From: JBCFAY01 sp038562375
GTDB taxonomy: Bacteria > Bacillota > Clostridia > Christensenellales > CAG-138
Reading direction: 5' to 3'
Length of the DNA stretch: 27,673 nucleotides
NCBI GenBank assembly: GCA_038562375.1
Contig: JBCFAY010000032.1
Span: 1 to 27,673 of the forward strand
Notes under the pieces: generated by a model
Told to the model about the DNA's origin: nothing
Database searches by the model: none
The model's input: the letters and a program-made list of their open reading frames with translations, nothing else
Part shown: positions 1 to 7,158 of the stretch, in pieces
Numbering within the stretch: position 1 is the stretch's first letter
How the letters are laid out: the number at the start of each line of letters is the position of its first letter
Program-made: the position numbers and the translations under genes

Positions 1-3
1 GTC

Positions 4-30
4 GGTGAATTGTCAATACAAGAGCAACAG
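4..30 (+). repeat. IS30 left terminal inverted repeat
   Basis: Begins GGTGAATT and ends CAAGAGCAACAG. It pairs with the inverted copy at 1069-1095; mismatches cluster in the middle. It lies just downstream of the transposase stop codon. Confidence 0.8.
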
Positions 31-32
31 TA

Positions 33-992
33 TCAAGAAGTGGAGATGGCAAGTATTTCGGCAGGTGTTGCCCAATCAAGACATTTTCTTGGTCTACTGT
101 TCAAAATATCCATGGCATATTTTATATCCTTCTCATGGATGGCACTAAAATTTGTGCCCTTAGGGAAGAATTCACGAACCAGTCCATTTAGATTTTCAAC
201 CGACCCCTTTTGCCAAGGACTATGAGGCGAACAGAAATAAAAGGGGATATTCAATTCGTTTTCGACTCGTCTGTAACAGGAGAATTCTACCCCTTGGTCA
301 ACTGTAACGGTGAGACATGGCATGAAGTCTGAAACGGTTGCAAGCACATCAAACACCTTGTAGCTATTCTTTACATTGCGCATGAAGAAGAGCATACAAT
401 ATCTGCTTTTCCTGTCACACATGGTAAGAAGACCCGAAAGACTGTGTTGTGCCGAAACGATCGTATCAAGTTCCCAATCGCCTATCCGCTGCCTACGGTA
501 CGCCTCCACACACCGTTCCTTCAGCAGCCTTATCCCCGGATAGCGGGGTTTGCGAAGATTTTTGCTGCGGCCCTTGCGCCGGAGTTTGACCGCCGCGGCC
601 TGTTCCATGCGCTCCAGATGAAGCCAGCGATAGATGGTGCTGTGGCTGATACGCATGTTGATATCATCTGGGTAATCTCGCTTAATTCGTCCGGCAACCT
701 GCTCTGGCGACCATGTTTGTAACAGATGGCTGCGGATATAGACAACGAGATCATGGCGCTTGTATTTCCCAGACCTTTTGGTATGAATCCTGTTTAGATA
801 TTGTTCTTGGGCATTGATATGGAAATACTCTTTGCCACGATTTGTATCAACAGAGCCATTGCGTTTTAGTTCCCGGCTAATTGTGCTGGGGCTGCGCCCC
901 AAAACTCTTGCCATTGCCCTAATGCCGGTATTGATTTCCAGCATCTCAGATAGCTTTTGTCTTTCTTCTGATGTAAGATGGTGATAACTCAC
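33..992 (-). CDS. IS30-family transposase (DDE)
   Basis: This protein catalyses cut-and-paste or circle-mediated transposition of the element. About 319 residues, normal for the family. The N-terminal part (residues 1-50, SYHHLTSEERQKL then GRSPSTISRELKRN) is the IS30 helix-turn-helix that binds the inverted repeats. The catalytic core follows: first Asp in GDWELDT, second in VTVDQGVEF (usually DNG, here DQG), and Glu in KGSVENLNGLVREFF, followed by the family signature FPKGTNF. I chose the GTG at 990-992 because a strong AAGGAGGG lies 5-6 bases upstream; the in-frame ATG at 1040 lacks such a site. No frameshift or stop is visible, so it is probably functional. Confidence 0.92.
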   Translation of the reverse strand: MSYHHLTSEERQKLSEMLEINTGIRAMARVLGRSPSTISRELKRNGSVDTNRGKEYFHINAQEQYLNRIHTKRSGKYKRHDLVVYIRSHLLQTWSPEQVAGRIKRDYPDDINMRISHSTIYRWLHLERMEQAAAVKLRRKGRSKNLRKPRYPGIRLLKERCVEAYRRQRIGDWELDTIVSAQHSLSGLLTMCDRKSRYCMLFFMRNVKNSYKVFDVLATVSDFMPCLTVTVDQGVEFSCYRRVENELNIPFYFCSPHSPWQKGSVENLNGLVREFFPKGTNFSAIHEKDIKYAMDILNSRPRKCLDWATPAEILAISTS

Positions 993-1068
993 AGGTATCC
1001 CTCCTTGCAGTGTTGTCTCGACAACTCCACTGTACCACAAGGAGTTCTTCCCTGTGAGCTTTTCGTTG

Positions 1069-1095
1069 CTGTTGCTCTTGTTATTTTAATTCACC
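1069..1095 (-). repeat. IS30 right terminal inverted repeat
   Basis: On the minus strand it begins GGTGAATT and ends CAAGAGCAACAG, matching the left end at 4-30. It lies upstream of the transposase start, the side where IS30 elements normally carry the transposase promoter. Confidence 0.8.
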
Positions 1096-1146
1096 CGTCA
1101 ATAGTACATATTGTCCTAACCTATAATTTGCTCGTGGTGATTGGAT

Positions 1147-1368
1147 ATGAGGATGAAGATACGCGACCTGCGTGAAGACCAGGATCTGACGCAGCAGAAA
1201 ATGGCGGAATACCTTGATTGCGACCAGTCCCTGTACTCGAAATATGAGCGGGGAGAAAGGGACGTGCCGGTTCATATCCTGGTGAAGCTGGCGCTTTTTT
1301 ACAACACCAGCGTGGACTACCTGGTGGGGCTGACCAAAGAGAAAAAGCCGTATGAGCGCGTGAAATAA
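1147..1368 (+). CDS. XRE-family helix-turn-helix regulator, small
   Basis: A 73-residue protein that is essentially one Cro/C1-type DNA-binding domain: IRDLREDQDLTQQKMAEYL (helices 1-2), DQSLYSKYERGERDVP (recognition helix and turn), then LVKLALFYNTSVDYLVGLT. It has no effector or dimerisation domain beyond this, so it likely acts as a dimeric repressor; its target cannot be seen. The start is uncertain: ATG 1147 is preceded by GGTGA at a good distance, but TTG 1141 and ATG 1153 are in frame. A TATAAT hexamer at 1122-1127 may be its -10, though I see no matching -35. The IS30 element ends only about 50 bp upstream and may have replaced its original promoter region. Confidence 0.8.
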   Translation: MRMKIRDLREDQDLTQQKMAEYLDCDQSLYSKYERGERDVPVHILVKLALFYNTSVDYLVGLTKEKKPYERVK

Positions 1369-1489
1369 AGCTTAGCATCGAGCCCGCGTACGGCGCATCC
1401 GGGCGGCGCGGCGAAGGGCGATTCGGGATGAATGGGACAGGCGTTATGGAGTCCATGATCGCCCGAACGGGGCGGCGGGGAATCACAAC

Positions 1490-1999
1490 ATGCATGAAAA
1501 TCACGGGATAAAAAGGGAGAGCCTTCATATCAGGCCGTTTACCGCCGCCGACGTGGATTTTGTGATCGGCGGCCAGTTGAGGCTGTACGAAACGGAGTAC
1601 GGCTTTCGTACCGAAGCATGGAAAGCGTACATAACCGACGGCGTGCATGAGCTTGCAGATCAATTCGATCGAGAGAAGGACTGCATGTATATCCTCGAAT
1701 ACGACGGCGTCGCGTCCGGATGCGCCGCCATTGTGCACGTCGACGAGGCGACGGCAAAATTCAGGTTCTTTTTCGTGGAATCCAAATTGAGGGGTTTGGG
1801 CGCGGGCCGTAATCTCCTGGACAAAACGATCGATTTTTGCAGGGAAAAGGGATACGAACGCGTGTTTCTTTGGACGTTCAGCACATTGTTCGCCGCGAGG
1901 CACCTGTACCAAAGCAAAGGGTTCAAGATCACAAAGACGCAGGAAAGCAATGAATGGGGAACGCCTATCGTGGAGGAGCGCTGGGATTTATACCTGTAG
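1490..1999 (+). CDS. GNAT-family N-acetyltransferase
   Basis: A 169-residue acetyl-CoA-dependent acyltransferase. The fold starts at residue 12 (LHIRPFTAADVDFVI); strand 4 and the acetyl-CoA pyrophosphate loop are at about residues 94-110 (FFVESKLRGLGAGRNLL, the R-G-x-G-x-G/A motif A), and LYQSKGFK at 140-146 is the C-terminal motif B. The piece QLRLYETEYGFRTEAW resembles the acetyltransferase half of MarR-GNAT fusion regulators, but no MarR domain is present here. The substrate is unknown (amine, amino acid or peptide N-terminus). GGCGGGGA lies about 9 bases before the ATG. The following hairpin at 2109-2139 probably ends its transcript. Confidence 0.85.
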   Translation: MHENHGIKRESLHIRPFTAADVDFVIGGQLRLYETEYGFRTEAWKAYITDGVHELADQFDREKDCMYILEYDGVASGCAAIVHVDEATAKFRFFFVESKLRGLGAGRNLLDKTIDFCREKGYERVFLWTFSTLFAARHLYQSKGFKITKTQESNEWGTPIVEERWDLYL

Positions 2000-2108
2000 G
2001 CGCTTTCGGCAAGGGCGTAACGGCCAACCGCCGACAGGCCCGCCGCGAAAAAAGGCGCTTGCCTCCCGGGCGATCCGGCCAAGGGACCCCCTTCCCATCA
2101 ACCAATTT

Positions 2109-2139
2109 AAACGGCAGGCTGCGGCGCAGCCTGCCGTTT
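2109..2139. terminator. Probable bidirectional terminator hairpin
   Basis: A perfect 14-bp inverted repeat (AAACGGCAGGCTGC, 3-nt loop, then its complement) between the convergent acetyltransferase and rhodanese genes. T runs on both sides are short (TTT on the plus side, TTTAAATT on the minus side), so efficiency is uncertain, but stem and position fit a shared terminator. Confidence 0.7.
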
Positions 2140-2192
2140 CATCATCATCGGGCTCCATATCCCGTATCGGGCTCCATCCGCATCTATCGCAA

Positions 2193-2681
2193 TTATTGAA
2201 CGCTCACGGTATCGTACGGCCAGTCGACGATGCCGCCGAAGTCGTATATGTTCGCGTAGCCCATCGCGGCAAGCTCACCCGCGGCAAGGGCGCTCCTGCG
2301 TCCGGTGCGGCAGTAGACCAGTATGACCGCGTCCTTGTCCGGGAGTTTCGCCTCGGCGGACGAGCGGATCTCGGTATCCGGTATCAGCACCGCGCCCTCG
2401 ATATGCTTCTGGTCGAACTCCTCCTTCGTGCGCACATCCAGCAGGATGTAGCCCTCGGTTTCCCGCATCATTTGATAGGCCTGCTCGGCGGAAATTTTCT
2501 GCACTTCGGACGCTCCTTTCTCAGTACCGGTCGTCGGATTTTCGCTTGTTTCGGGCGCTGTGCCCGGGCTTTGTTCAACCGTTGCGCCCGGCTGCGAAGG
2601 GGGCGCGCCGCCGGGGGACGGGCCGCAGGCGGAGAGCGCCAGCGCGCCCAGGATAACGAGCCAAAGAAATTTTTTCTTCAA
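2193..2681 (-). CDS. Rhodanese-domain lipoprotein
   Basis: A surface-anchored single-domain sulfurtransferase of 162 residues. A type II signal peptide (KKKFLWLVILGALALSAC) places the lipidated Cys at residue 19; a Pro/Ser/Thr-rich linker spans about 20-60. The rhodanese domain follows: ISAEQAYQMM, LLDVRTKEEFDQKHIEGA, and the active-site loop CRTGRRS with catalytic Cys124. It probably carries persulfide sulfur outside the membrane; the donor and acceptor are unknown. The start is TTG at 2679-2681, preceded by AGGAGG at six bases; the upstream in-frame ATG would destroy the signal peptide. It is monocistronic, with its own sigma-A promoter and a palindrome that suggests repression. Confidence 0.88.
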   Translation of the reverse strand: MKKKFLWLVILGALALSACGPSPGGAPPSQPGATVEQSPGTAPETSENPTTGTEKGASEVQKISAEQAYQMMRETEGYILLDVRTKEEFDQKHIEGAVLIPDTEIRSSAEAKLPDKDAVILVYCRTGRRSALAAGELAAMGYANIYDFGGIVDWPYDTVSVQ

Positions 2682-2759
2682 AGGAATCCTCCTCTTTTTG
2701 CCGCCGCAGCGCTCCTCCGGCAATCCGGCCGGGGCGTCGGTCAAGCATCCATCCGATAT

Positions 2760-2783
2760 ATTAGTAATTTATAATATACTAAT
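2760..2783. promoter_or_regulatory. AT-rich palindrome over the -10, candidate operator
   Basis: The inverted repeat ATTAGTA-N10-TACTAAT (half-sites 2760-2766 and 2777-2783) covers the -10 and start region of the rhodanese promoter. Such symmetric AT-rich sites suit winged-helix repressors, for example sulfide- or metal-responsive ArsR proteins. The regulator is not encoded next to it, so the assignment is inference. Confidence 0.45.
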
Positions 2784-2801
2784 GAATACTTCGCTTGTCA
2801 A
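2773..2801 (-). promoter_or_regulatory. Sigma-A promoter of the rhodanese lipoprotein gene
   Basis: On the minus strand: -35 TTGACA (2796-2801), 17-bp spacer, -10 TATATT (2773-2778). The start point would fall near 2766, leaving a leader of about 85 nt. Confidence 0.8.
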
Positions 2802-3048
2802 GCGCCGGACCCCTTGCCCACGAATATCCATCGCCCTGCCATTGAATGTTCACAAAGCGGGCACGATCGATGCAAAAAGATTTTTTAATCTTACGCTCGG
2901 GCAAAGGATTCTAAACCCCGGCAGGCGAACGCCGGCCGCGGCGGGCGATTTTTGCAAAGCGCGCGGCCCCCGGGGCGGAACCCTTTGCGCAGAGCGCTTG
3001 TTTTTAAAGGCGCGATATTTTCTCAAAAACGGAAGGGATGAAACCAAA
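2802..3048. other. Gene-free upstream region of the glycosyltransferase
   Basis: About 250 bp with no convincing coding frame. It holds a small inverted repeat (AAGATT-TTTT-AATCTT, 2877-2892) of unknown role. It must contain the plus-strand promoter of the glycosyltransferase, but I cannot point to a good -35/-10 pair. Confidence 0.5.
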
Positions 3049-5181
3049 ATGGTTGGCGAAACGATGCGGCGGAGACGAGCGGGCATGTTTCGCGGGCGGT
3101 CCGCCTATATCTGGGCATTGTGCGGCATAGCGCTGCTATCCTTCGGCCTGAATTTTCTTCTGATCGGCAACAACGGCTACGGCAACAGCTATTACGCGGC
3201 GGCGATCCGCAGCATGACGCAGAGCTTGCGCAATTTCTTTTTCGTATCGTTTGATCCGGCGGGCGTGGTCTCGGTCGACAAGCCGCCCGTCGGCCTGTGG
3301 GTGCAGGCGGTTTTCGTGCTGATCTTCGGCTATCGCGGCTGGGCGATGCTGCTCCCGCAGGCGCTTTCGGGAGCGCTCGGCGCGCTCATGATGTATGTCC
3401 TCGTCGCGAAGCGCTCCTCACGGCCCGCCGGGCTGATCGCCGCGCTCGCCTTCGCGCTTTCCCCGGCCGTGGTGGTGGCGTCGCGCAACAATACGATGGA
3501 CATGCAACTCGTACTCGTCCTATTATGCGCGGCGTGGTGCCTGTTCCGCGCCCTCGAGCGGCAAAAGCCGCTTTGGCTTTGGCTCGCGGCCGTACTGGTG
3601 GGGATCGGCTTCAACATCAAAATGCTCCAGGCGTATATGATCCTCCCCGCCATGGCGCTCGTGTATCTGTTCTTTTCCGCGGAGCCTGTCGGCCGCAGGC
3701 TTGCAAAAAGCGCGCTTTGCGCCGCGCTCATCGGCGCGGTCTCGCTTTCGTGGGTGCTGGCGGTGGATCTAACGCCGGCAAAAGAACGCCCGTATGTCGG
3801 CAGTTCGGTCGACAACTCGGAGATGGAGCTGATCGTCGGGCACAACGGGCTCGAGCGGCTGTTCGGGCGCACCGCGATCAAAAGCTCCGACCCCGGGCTG
3901 CGCATGGCGCCCAACCCCCTCGCGGGCGATGCGCAGGGGCTGCTCAAGACCCTGCGGCTTTACGGCCTGCCCGCTCTGCCGGAGCTCGAGGACGGCGCAA
4001 CGCTAGGAGAGGCCTCGACAGGCTCCAAAGCGACAGGCTCAAAAACCACAGGCCTCCAGACGACCAATGCCCAAACGGCAAACGCTCAGGCGGCAAATGC
4101 TCAGACGACGAAGCTCCGGCAGGCCGCGGCGGCGCTGGAGACCGTCGAATCAGCCCGGGGCGGCGCGGGCAACAATATCGGCGCGCCGGGGCTTTTTCGG
4201 CTTTTCAATAAAAACATGTACGGGCAAATTTCGTGGCTTTTGGTGTTCGCGGCGTTTTGCGCCGCCGCCTCGATCCGAAGGGACGGCCTGAAAAAGCGCG
4301 CGCCCTCGCAGGGCCTTGTCTGGTTTTTCCTCATTTATCTGGTTTCGACGGTTGGATTCTTCAGCTTTGCGAAATTCTTCCACCGGTACTACCTTTGCAT
4401 GATCGCCCCGGGCATCGCGGGGCTGGCGGGGATCGGCTCGATCGAGATGTTCCGCTCCTTCCGCGACCGGGAGGGCCGGCGGCAGTGGCTGCTGCCGGGC
4501 TCGCTCCTCGCGACGGCGGCGGTTGCCGCGATCGAGGTCTACGCCTTCGCGCAGGTACGCGCATGGCTGATCCCGGTCATACTCGCCTTCACACTCGGCG
4601 CGCTGCCGCTTATGCTGCTCGCGCGGCGCAGCAACGGGAAAGTCCTTCTGCGCCTTGCCGCGGGATGCATGGGGGCCGCGCTCTTGGCGGGCCCGCTCTG
4701 CTGGTCGCTGACGGCGACGCTCTATACCCCCGAAAACTCCACGATGCCGTACGCGGGGCCGGAGCTCGCTTTCAAGGCGGTCACGCCGGGCATGACCGCC
4801 AACCAGGAGGAGTTTACGGGCGCGAAGGGAGAGATGCTGGCGCTTGAACAATATCTCGTCAAGCACTATCGGCCGGGGAGTTTTATGGTGGTCGCGCAGC
4901 GCGCAAACGACGTGGCGGAATTCATCGTGGATACCGGGCTGCCCGCCGTCGCCTACGGCGGTTTTCTCGGTTCGGACAACGCTATGGCGCCCCTCCGCTT
5001 CGCGGAGCTTGTCGAGCAGGGAACCATCAAATATTTTCTGATCTTCCCGGGCGGCTTCCAAACCGTGATCGCCGACTACGTCAAGCGGGCGGCCCGGCTC
5101 GTTCCCGCGTCCGAATACGGCGGGACGGGCGAATCCGGCGCACAGCTGTACGCGTTCCCGCCGAGGGCGCGCGCTTCCTGA
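3049..5181 (+). CDS. Family-39 (PMT/ArnT-like) membrane glycosyltransferase
   Basis: A polytopic membrane enzyme of about 710 residues that should transfer a sugar from a polyprenyl-phosphate donor to a surface acceptor. Visible marks: a first membrane segment at residues 20-39, the extracytoplasmic loop with paired acids and FDPAGVVSVDKPPVGLW (about 68-85, the SVDKPP signature of Firmicutes YkcB/YycA-type proteins), RNNTMDMQLVLVLL, many hydrophobic helices, and a large soluble C-terminal domain. Between GHNGLERLFGR and PGLFRLFNKNMYGQISWLL lies a low-complexity loop made of six pentapeptide repeats (324-353). The start ATG 3049 follows GGAAGGG; ATG 3064 is an alternative. The frame is open further upstream to 2560, but those residues lack family similarity. 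Acceptor and sugar are unknown. Confidence 0.85.
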   Translation: MVGETMRRRRAGMFRGRSAYIWALCGIALLSFGLNFLLIGNNGYGNSYYAAAIRSMTQSLRNFFFVSFDPAGVVSVDKPPVGLWVQAVFVLIFGYRGWAMLLPQALSGALGALMMYVLVAKRSSRPAGLIAALAFALSPAVVVASRNNTMDMQLVLVLLCAAWCLFRALERQKPLWLWLAAVLVGIGFNIKMLQAYMILPAMALVYLFFSAEPVGRRLAKSALCAALIGAVSLSWVLAVDLTPAKERPYVGSSVDNSEMELIVGHNGLERLFGRTAIKSSDPGLRMAPNPLAGDAQGLLKTLRLYGLPALPELEDGATLGEASTGSKATGSKTTGLQTTNAQTANAQAANAQTTKLRQAAAALETVESARGGAGNNIGAPGLFRLFNKNMYGQISWLLVFAAFCAAASIRRDGLKKRAPSQGLVWFFLIYLVSTVGFFSFAKFFHRYYLCMIAPGIAGLAGIGSIEMFRSFRDREGRRQWLLPGSLLATAAVAAIEVYAFAQVRAWLIPVILAFTLGALPLMLLARRSNGKVLLRLAAGCMGAALLAGPLCWSLTATLYTPENSTMPYAGPELAFKAVTPGMTANQEEFTGAKGEMLALEQYLVKHYRPGSFMVVAQRANDVAEFIVDTGLPAVAYGGFLGSDNAMAPLRFAELVEQGTIKYFLIFPGGFQTVIADYVKRAARLVPASEYGGTGESGAQLYAFPPRARAS
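4018..4107 (+). repeat. Six in-frame 15-bp tandem units in the glycosyltransferase gene
   Basis: The units encode TGSKA, TGSKT, TGLQT, TNAQT, ANAQA and ANAQT. The first three and last three form two subfamilies at DNA level (ACAGGCTC-type and AATGCTCAG-type). Because the unit is a multiple of three, copy-number change would alter loop length without breaking the frame. Confidence 0.85.
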
Positions 5182-5209
5182 GCGGACCGCGGGCGGGGAG
5201 ATATCGATA

Positions 5210-6289
5210 TTACCGGATCCGTTCGCGGAGAATCCGCTCCAGGAGGGCGCGGGAAAAGGCGGCGGCAAGCGCCTGCGCGGTTTCTGCGGCGGGCAGCCCC
5301 CGCGCGGCGATCTCCGGCGGGGCTCCTATCTGCCGCAGCAGGCGGTCGGCGGCGGCCTCCGCGTCCTTGGGGCTAAAGAGGCCCCAGCGAAGCTGATCGA
5401 GCACATGCGCGTAGAGCGAGGCGGTCACGGCGATCTCGCCTTGCCGCGAAAGGGTGTTAAGCCGCGCGCGGAACTCCTCCTGGGACATGCGCCCCGGGCC
5501 GAGCCCGGCATAGAGCGCGTCCTCCGTCACGCCGAAGCGGCCCATGCGCCTCAACGCGTCGAACTGGCGGTCGGCGTCGAGCCCTGTTTGCAGAAACAGG
5601 GCTTTTTTGACGGCTGTTTTCACTGTTTTGCCGATCAGTTCGCCGAGCTTGCAATGGTGGCCCGCCCAGGTGAGGCGGAAGCCCTCGGCGTTCGCGGCGA
5701 TGATCGTCCCGTCCGTGCCCGTGCCGGTAGCAAGGCCGTCCGAGTAGCAACTCGGCGCGCATACTTCCTGCAGCGCCGCGGCTTTTGCCTCGGCGGAGAG
5801 CGCCAGCGCCTGCGCGAGCGCGCCCTCGCTGAGCGCCGCGCCGATGAACAACAGCGTGTTGATCGTGCCGTGCACGGCGGCAAAGCCTTCTTCCGTTTCG
5901 TGCAGGGGGGCGGGGTCGCCCGGGCGCGCCGCGTTGTCGTCGACGCCCGCGGTCACGACGGCCGTCACCCAAAGCTCCCGGTAGCTCAGCGATTCGATCG
6001 CGGCGTTCTCCATGCTCGCGATGGTGCTGATCCCGGCGGCGTACTCCGGGTCGAGGCCGAGCTCTTCGGCGACGAGGGCCGTGTGCCGGGCATAGGTAGG
6101 GGCTTTCATCGCCGGGATTTCCTGCCCCGGCTGATTGCAGCAGTGGTTGAACACCCATTTGAGCGTGTCGCGATAGCCGCCGTTGTGCGGCGCGGTGCTC
6201 AATACCCGGCGGCAGCCGGAAAAACGGGCGATGACGGCGTTGTCGCGGCGCTCGAGCGCGTCTCCGTTTGCAAGGCGATATAGGATCAT
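5210..6289 (-). CDS. cbiZ: Adenosylcobinamide amidohydrolase CbiZ with C-terminal extension
   Basis: CbiZ removes the aminopropanol arm of adenosylcobinamide or pseudo-B12-type corrinoids to give adenosylcobyric acid, which can be rebuilt with the cell's preferred lower ligand. Family marks are at residues 29-39 (VLSTAPHNGGY), 107-127 (TAVVTAGVDDNAARPGD), 141-152 (GTINTLLFIGAA), 163-172 (LSAEAKAAAL) and 188-197 (TGTGTDGTII). The CbiZ fold should end near residue 232 (LIGKTVKTAVKKAL). Residues 238-359 are an additional, probably helical region that I do not recognise. ATG 6289 follows GGAGGAAGCGTT. It is last in the btuFCD operon, an association known for CbiZ in Archaea and some bacteria. Confidence is high for the core and low for the tail. 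Confidence 0.85.
   Translation of the reverse strand: MILYRLANGDALERRDNAVIARFSGCRRVLSTAPHNGGYRDTLKWVFNHCCNQPGQEIPAMKAPTYARHTALVAEELGLDPEYAAGISTIASMENAAIESLSYRELWVTAVVTAGVDDNAARPGDPAPLHETEEGFAAVHGTINTLLFIGAALSEGALAQALALSAEAKAAALQEVCAPSCYSDGLATGTGTDGTIIAANAEGFRLTWAGHHCKLGELIGKTVKTAVKKALFLQTGLDADRQFDALRRMGRFGVTEDALYAGLGPGRMSQEEFRARLNTLSRQGEIAVTASLYAHVLDQLRWGLFSPKDAEAAADRLLRQIGAPPEIAARGLPAAETAQALAAAFSRALLERILRERIR
5580..5608 (+). terminator. Plus-strand intrinsic terminator inside cbiZ (antisense)
   Basis: A perfect 10-bp stem AGCCCTGTTT / AAACAGGGCT with a GCAG loop, followed directly by six T residues on the plus strand. It lies about 400 bp past the glycosyltransferase stop; only 28 bp separate that gene from convergent cbiZ, and no hairpin is seen there. 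It is therefore probably the glycosyltransferase terminator. On the minus strand there is no T run, so cbiZ is not terminated. Confidence 0.75.
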
Positions 6290-6319
6290 AACGCTTCCTC
6301 CGGCAGGATTTTATAAAAT

Positions 6320-6339
6320 CGCCGCCCTATGGGGCGGCG
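6320..6339 (-). promoter_or_regulatory. Intercistronic hairpin between btuD and cbiZ
   Basis: An 8-bp GC-only stem CGCCGCCC / GGGCGGCG with a 4-nt loop, followed on the minus strand by ATTTTATAAAAT. It lies in the 111-bp gap between the genes. It may be a weak terminator or an RNA-stability element lowering cbiZ expression relative to the transporter. Confidence 0.5.
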
Positions 6340-6400
6340 GTCTGTGCGCATAGGAACCCGCAAAAATCCGGCTCATTTGTCCGGGTTCGGGCGAAGTCTC

Positions 6401-7156
6401 TTACTGCCAGCGGCCCAGCATGTTGCGCATCCAGCCGTTGACGTCCATGCCGTAGGCCTCCCGGAGTATTTCGCCGGTGAGCACCTGCTCGATCGTCCCG
6501 CGGATGGCGGGAGTTGCCTTGCTCAAAAGCAGCGCGTGCGTGCCGTAGAGCTTCGCGAGGCTCAGATCGTGCACGACGGATATCACCGCGTGGCCCGGGG
6601 TCCGCACCCAGCCGCCGATCAGCTCGAACACCTGCTTTTGATACAGCAGGTCGAGGCTGTTGGTGGGCTCGTCGAGGATCAGGATTTTCGGGTCCTGCGC
6701 GAACAGCTGCGCGAGGAACGCGCGCTGCAGCTCGCCGCCCGAGAGCGTGAGCATGGACTGATTGCGGATGGGCAGCAGCCCTGTAAGCTCGAGCGCAAAG
6801 TTGATCTTTTGTTCATCCTCATCGTTGCGGGAGGAAAAGATGCCGGGCGAATGCGCGTAGCGCCCGAGCCGCACCAGCTCCTCCACCGTGAAGGAATATT
6901 CGATGTGATGGTTCTGCGCGAGCACGCCGATGTTTTTCGCCCGCTGCGACGGCTTGAGCCGCGCGACGTCCTTCCCCTCGTAGAGCACGGAGCCTTCGTA
7001 GGGGATGCCCTGGGCGACGGCGTTCACGAGCGTCGATTTGCCCGCGCCGTTGGGGCCCACGATCATCAGCCACTGCTTTTCCTCGAGCGAAAAGCTCAGG
7101 TCGCGTACGATCGTGAGGCTGCCGTATTTGACGGAGAGATTCTTGACTTCCAGCAT
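6401..7156 (-). CDS. btuD: Corrinoid ABC transporter ATP-binding protein
   Basis: A 251-residue ABC ATPase that powers corrinoid import with BtuC. Walker A VGPNGAGKS (34-42), signature LSGGELQR (138-145), Walker B ILILDEPT (158-165) and H-loop VVHDLSL (194-200) are all intact. The sequence is of the FecE/BtuD type that pairs with FecCD permeases. ATG 7154-7156 begins two bases after the btuC stop, so translation is probably coupled; only a weak AAGG precedes it. The open frame continues far upstream on this strand, but that part is the shadow of btuC. Substrate is assigned from the riboswitch and from cbiZ downstream, not from the ATPase itself. Confidence 0.88.
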   Translation of the reverse strand: MLEVKNLSVKYGSLTIVRDLSFSLEEKQWLMIVGPNGAGKSTLVNAVAQGIPYEGSVLYEGKDVARLKPSQRAKNIGVLAQNHHIEYSFTVEELVRLGRYAHSPGIFSSRNDEDEQKINFALELTGLLPIRNQSMLTLSGGELQRAFLAQLFAQDPKILILDEPTNSLDLLYQKQVFELIGGWVRTPGHAVISVVHDLSLAKLYGTHALLLSKATPAIRGTIEQVLTGEILREAYGMDVNGWMRNMLGRWQ

Positions 7157-7158
7157 CG

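Larger units (their letters stand above)
4..1096 (-). mobile_element. IS30-family insertion sequence, apparently intact
   Basis: A single transposase gene fills the element, and imperfect terminal inverted repeats of about 27 bp bound it (4-30 and 1069-1095, about 22 of 27 matching, both ending inward in CAAGAGCAACAG). The trinucleotide GTC occurs just outside the left end (1-3) and just outside the right end (1097-1099), compatible with the 2-3 bp target duplication typical of IS30 elements. The exact right border could be 1095 or 1096. The element is visibly AT-richer than the genes that follow, as expected for a recent arrival. The left border falls at the window edge, so the GTC duplication rests on three bases only. 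Confidence 0.85.

Noticed and set aside
1441..2000. MarR-GNAT fusion regulator
   Set aside because: The acetyltransferase half resembles such fusions, but no MarR winged helix is encoded upstream in any frame.
2560..3048. In-frame N-terminal addition of 163 residues to the glycosyltransferase
   Set aside because: The frame is open, but it overlaps the rhodanese gene start and promoter on the other strand, contains no family similarity, and a good start with GGAAGGG exists at 3049.
4150..5268. Long minus-strand open frame opposite the glycosyltransferase
   Set aside because: Composition is dominated by Arg, Gly and Glu with no recognisable domain; the plus-strand frame has clear membrane enzyme character.
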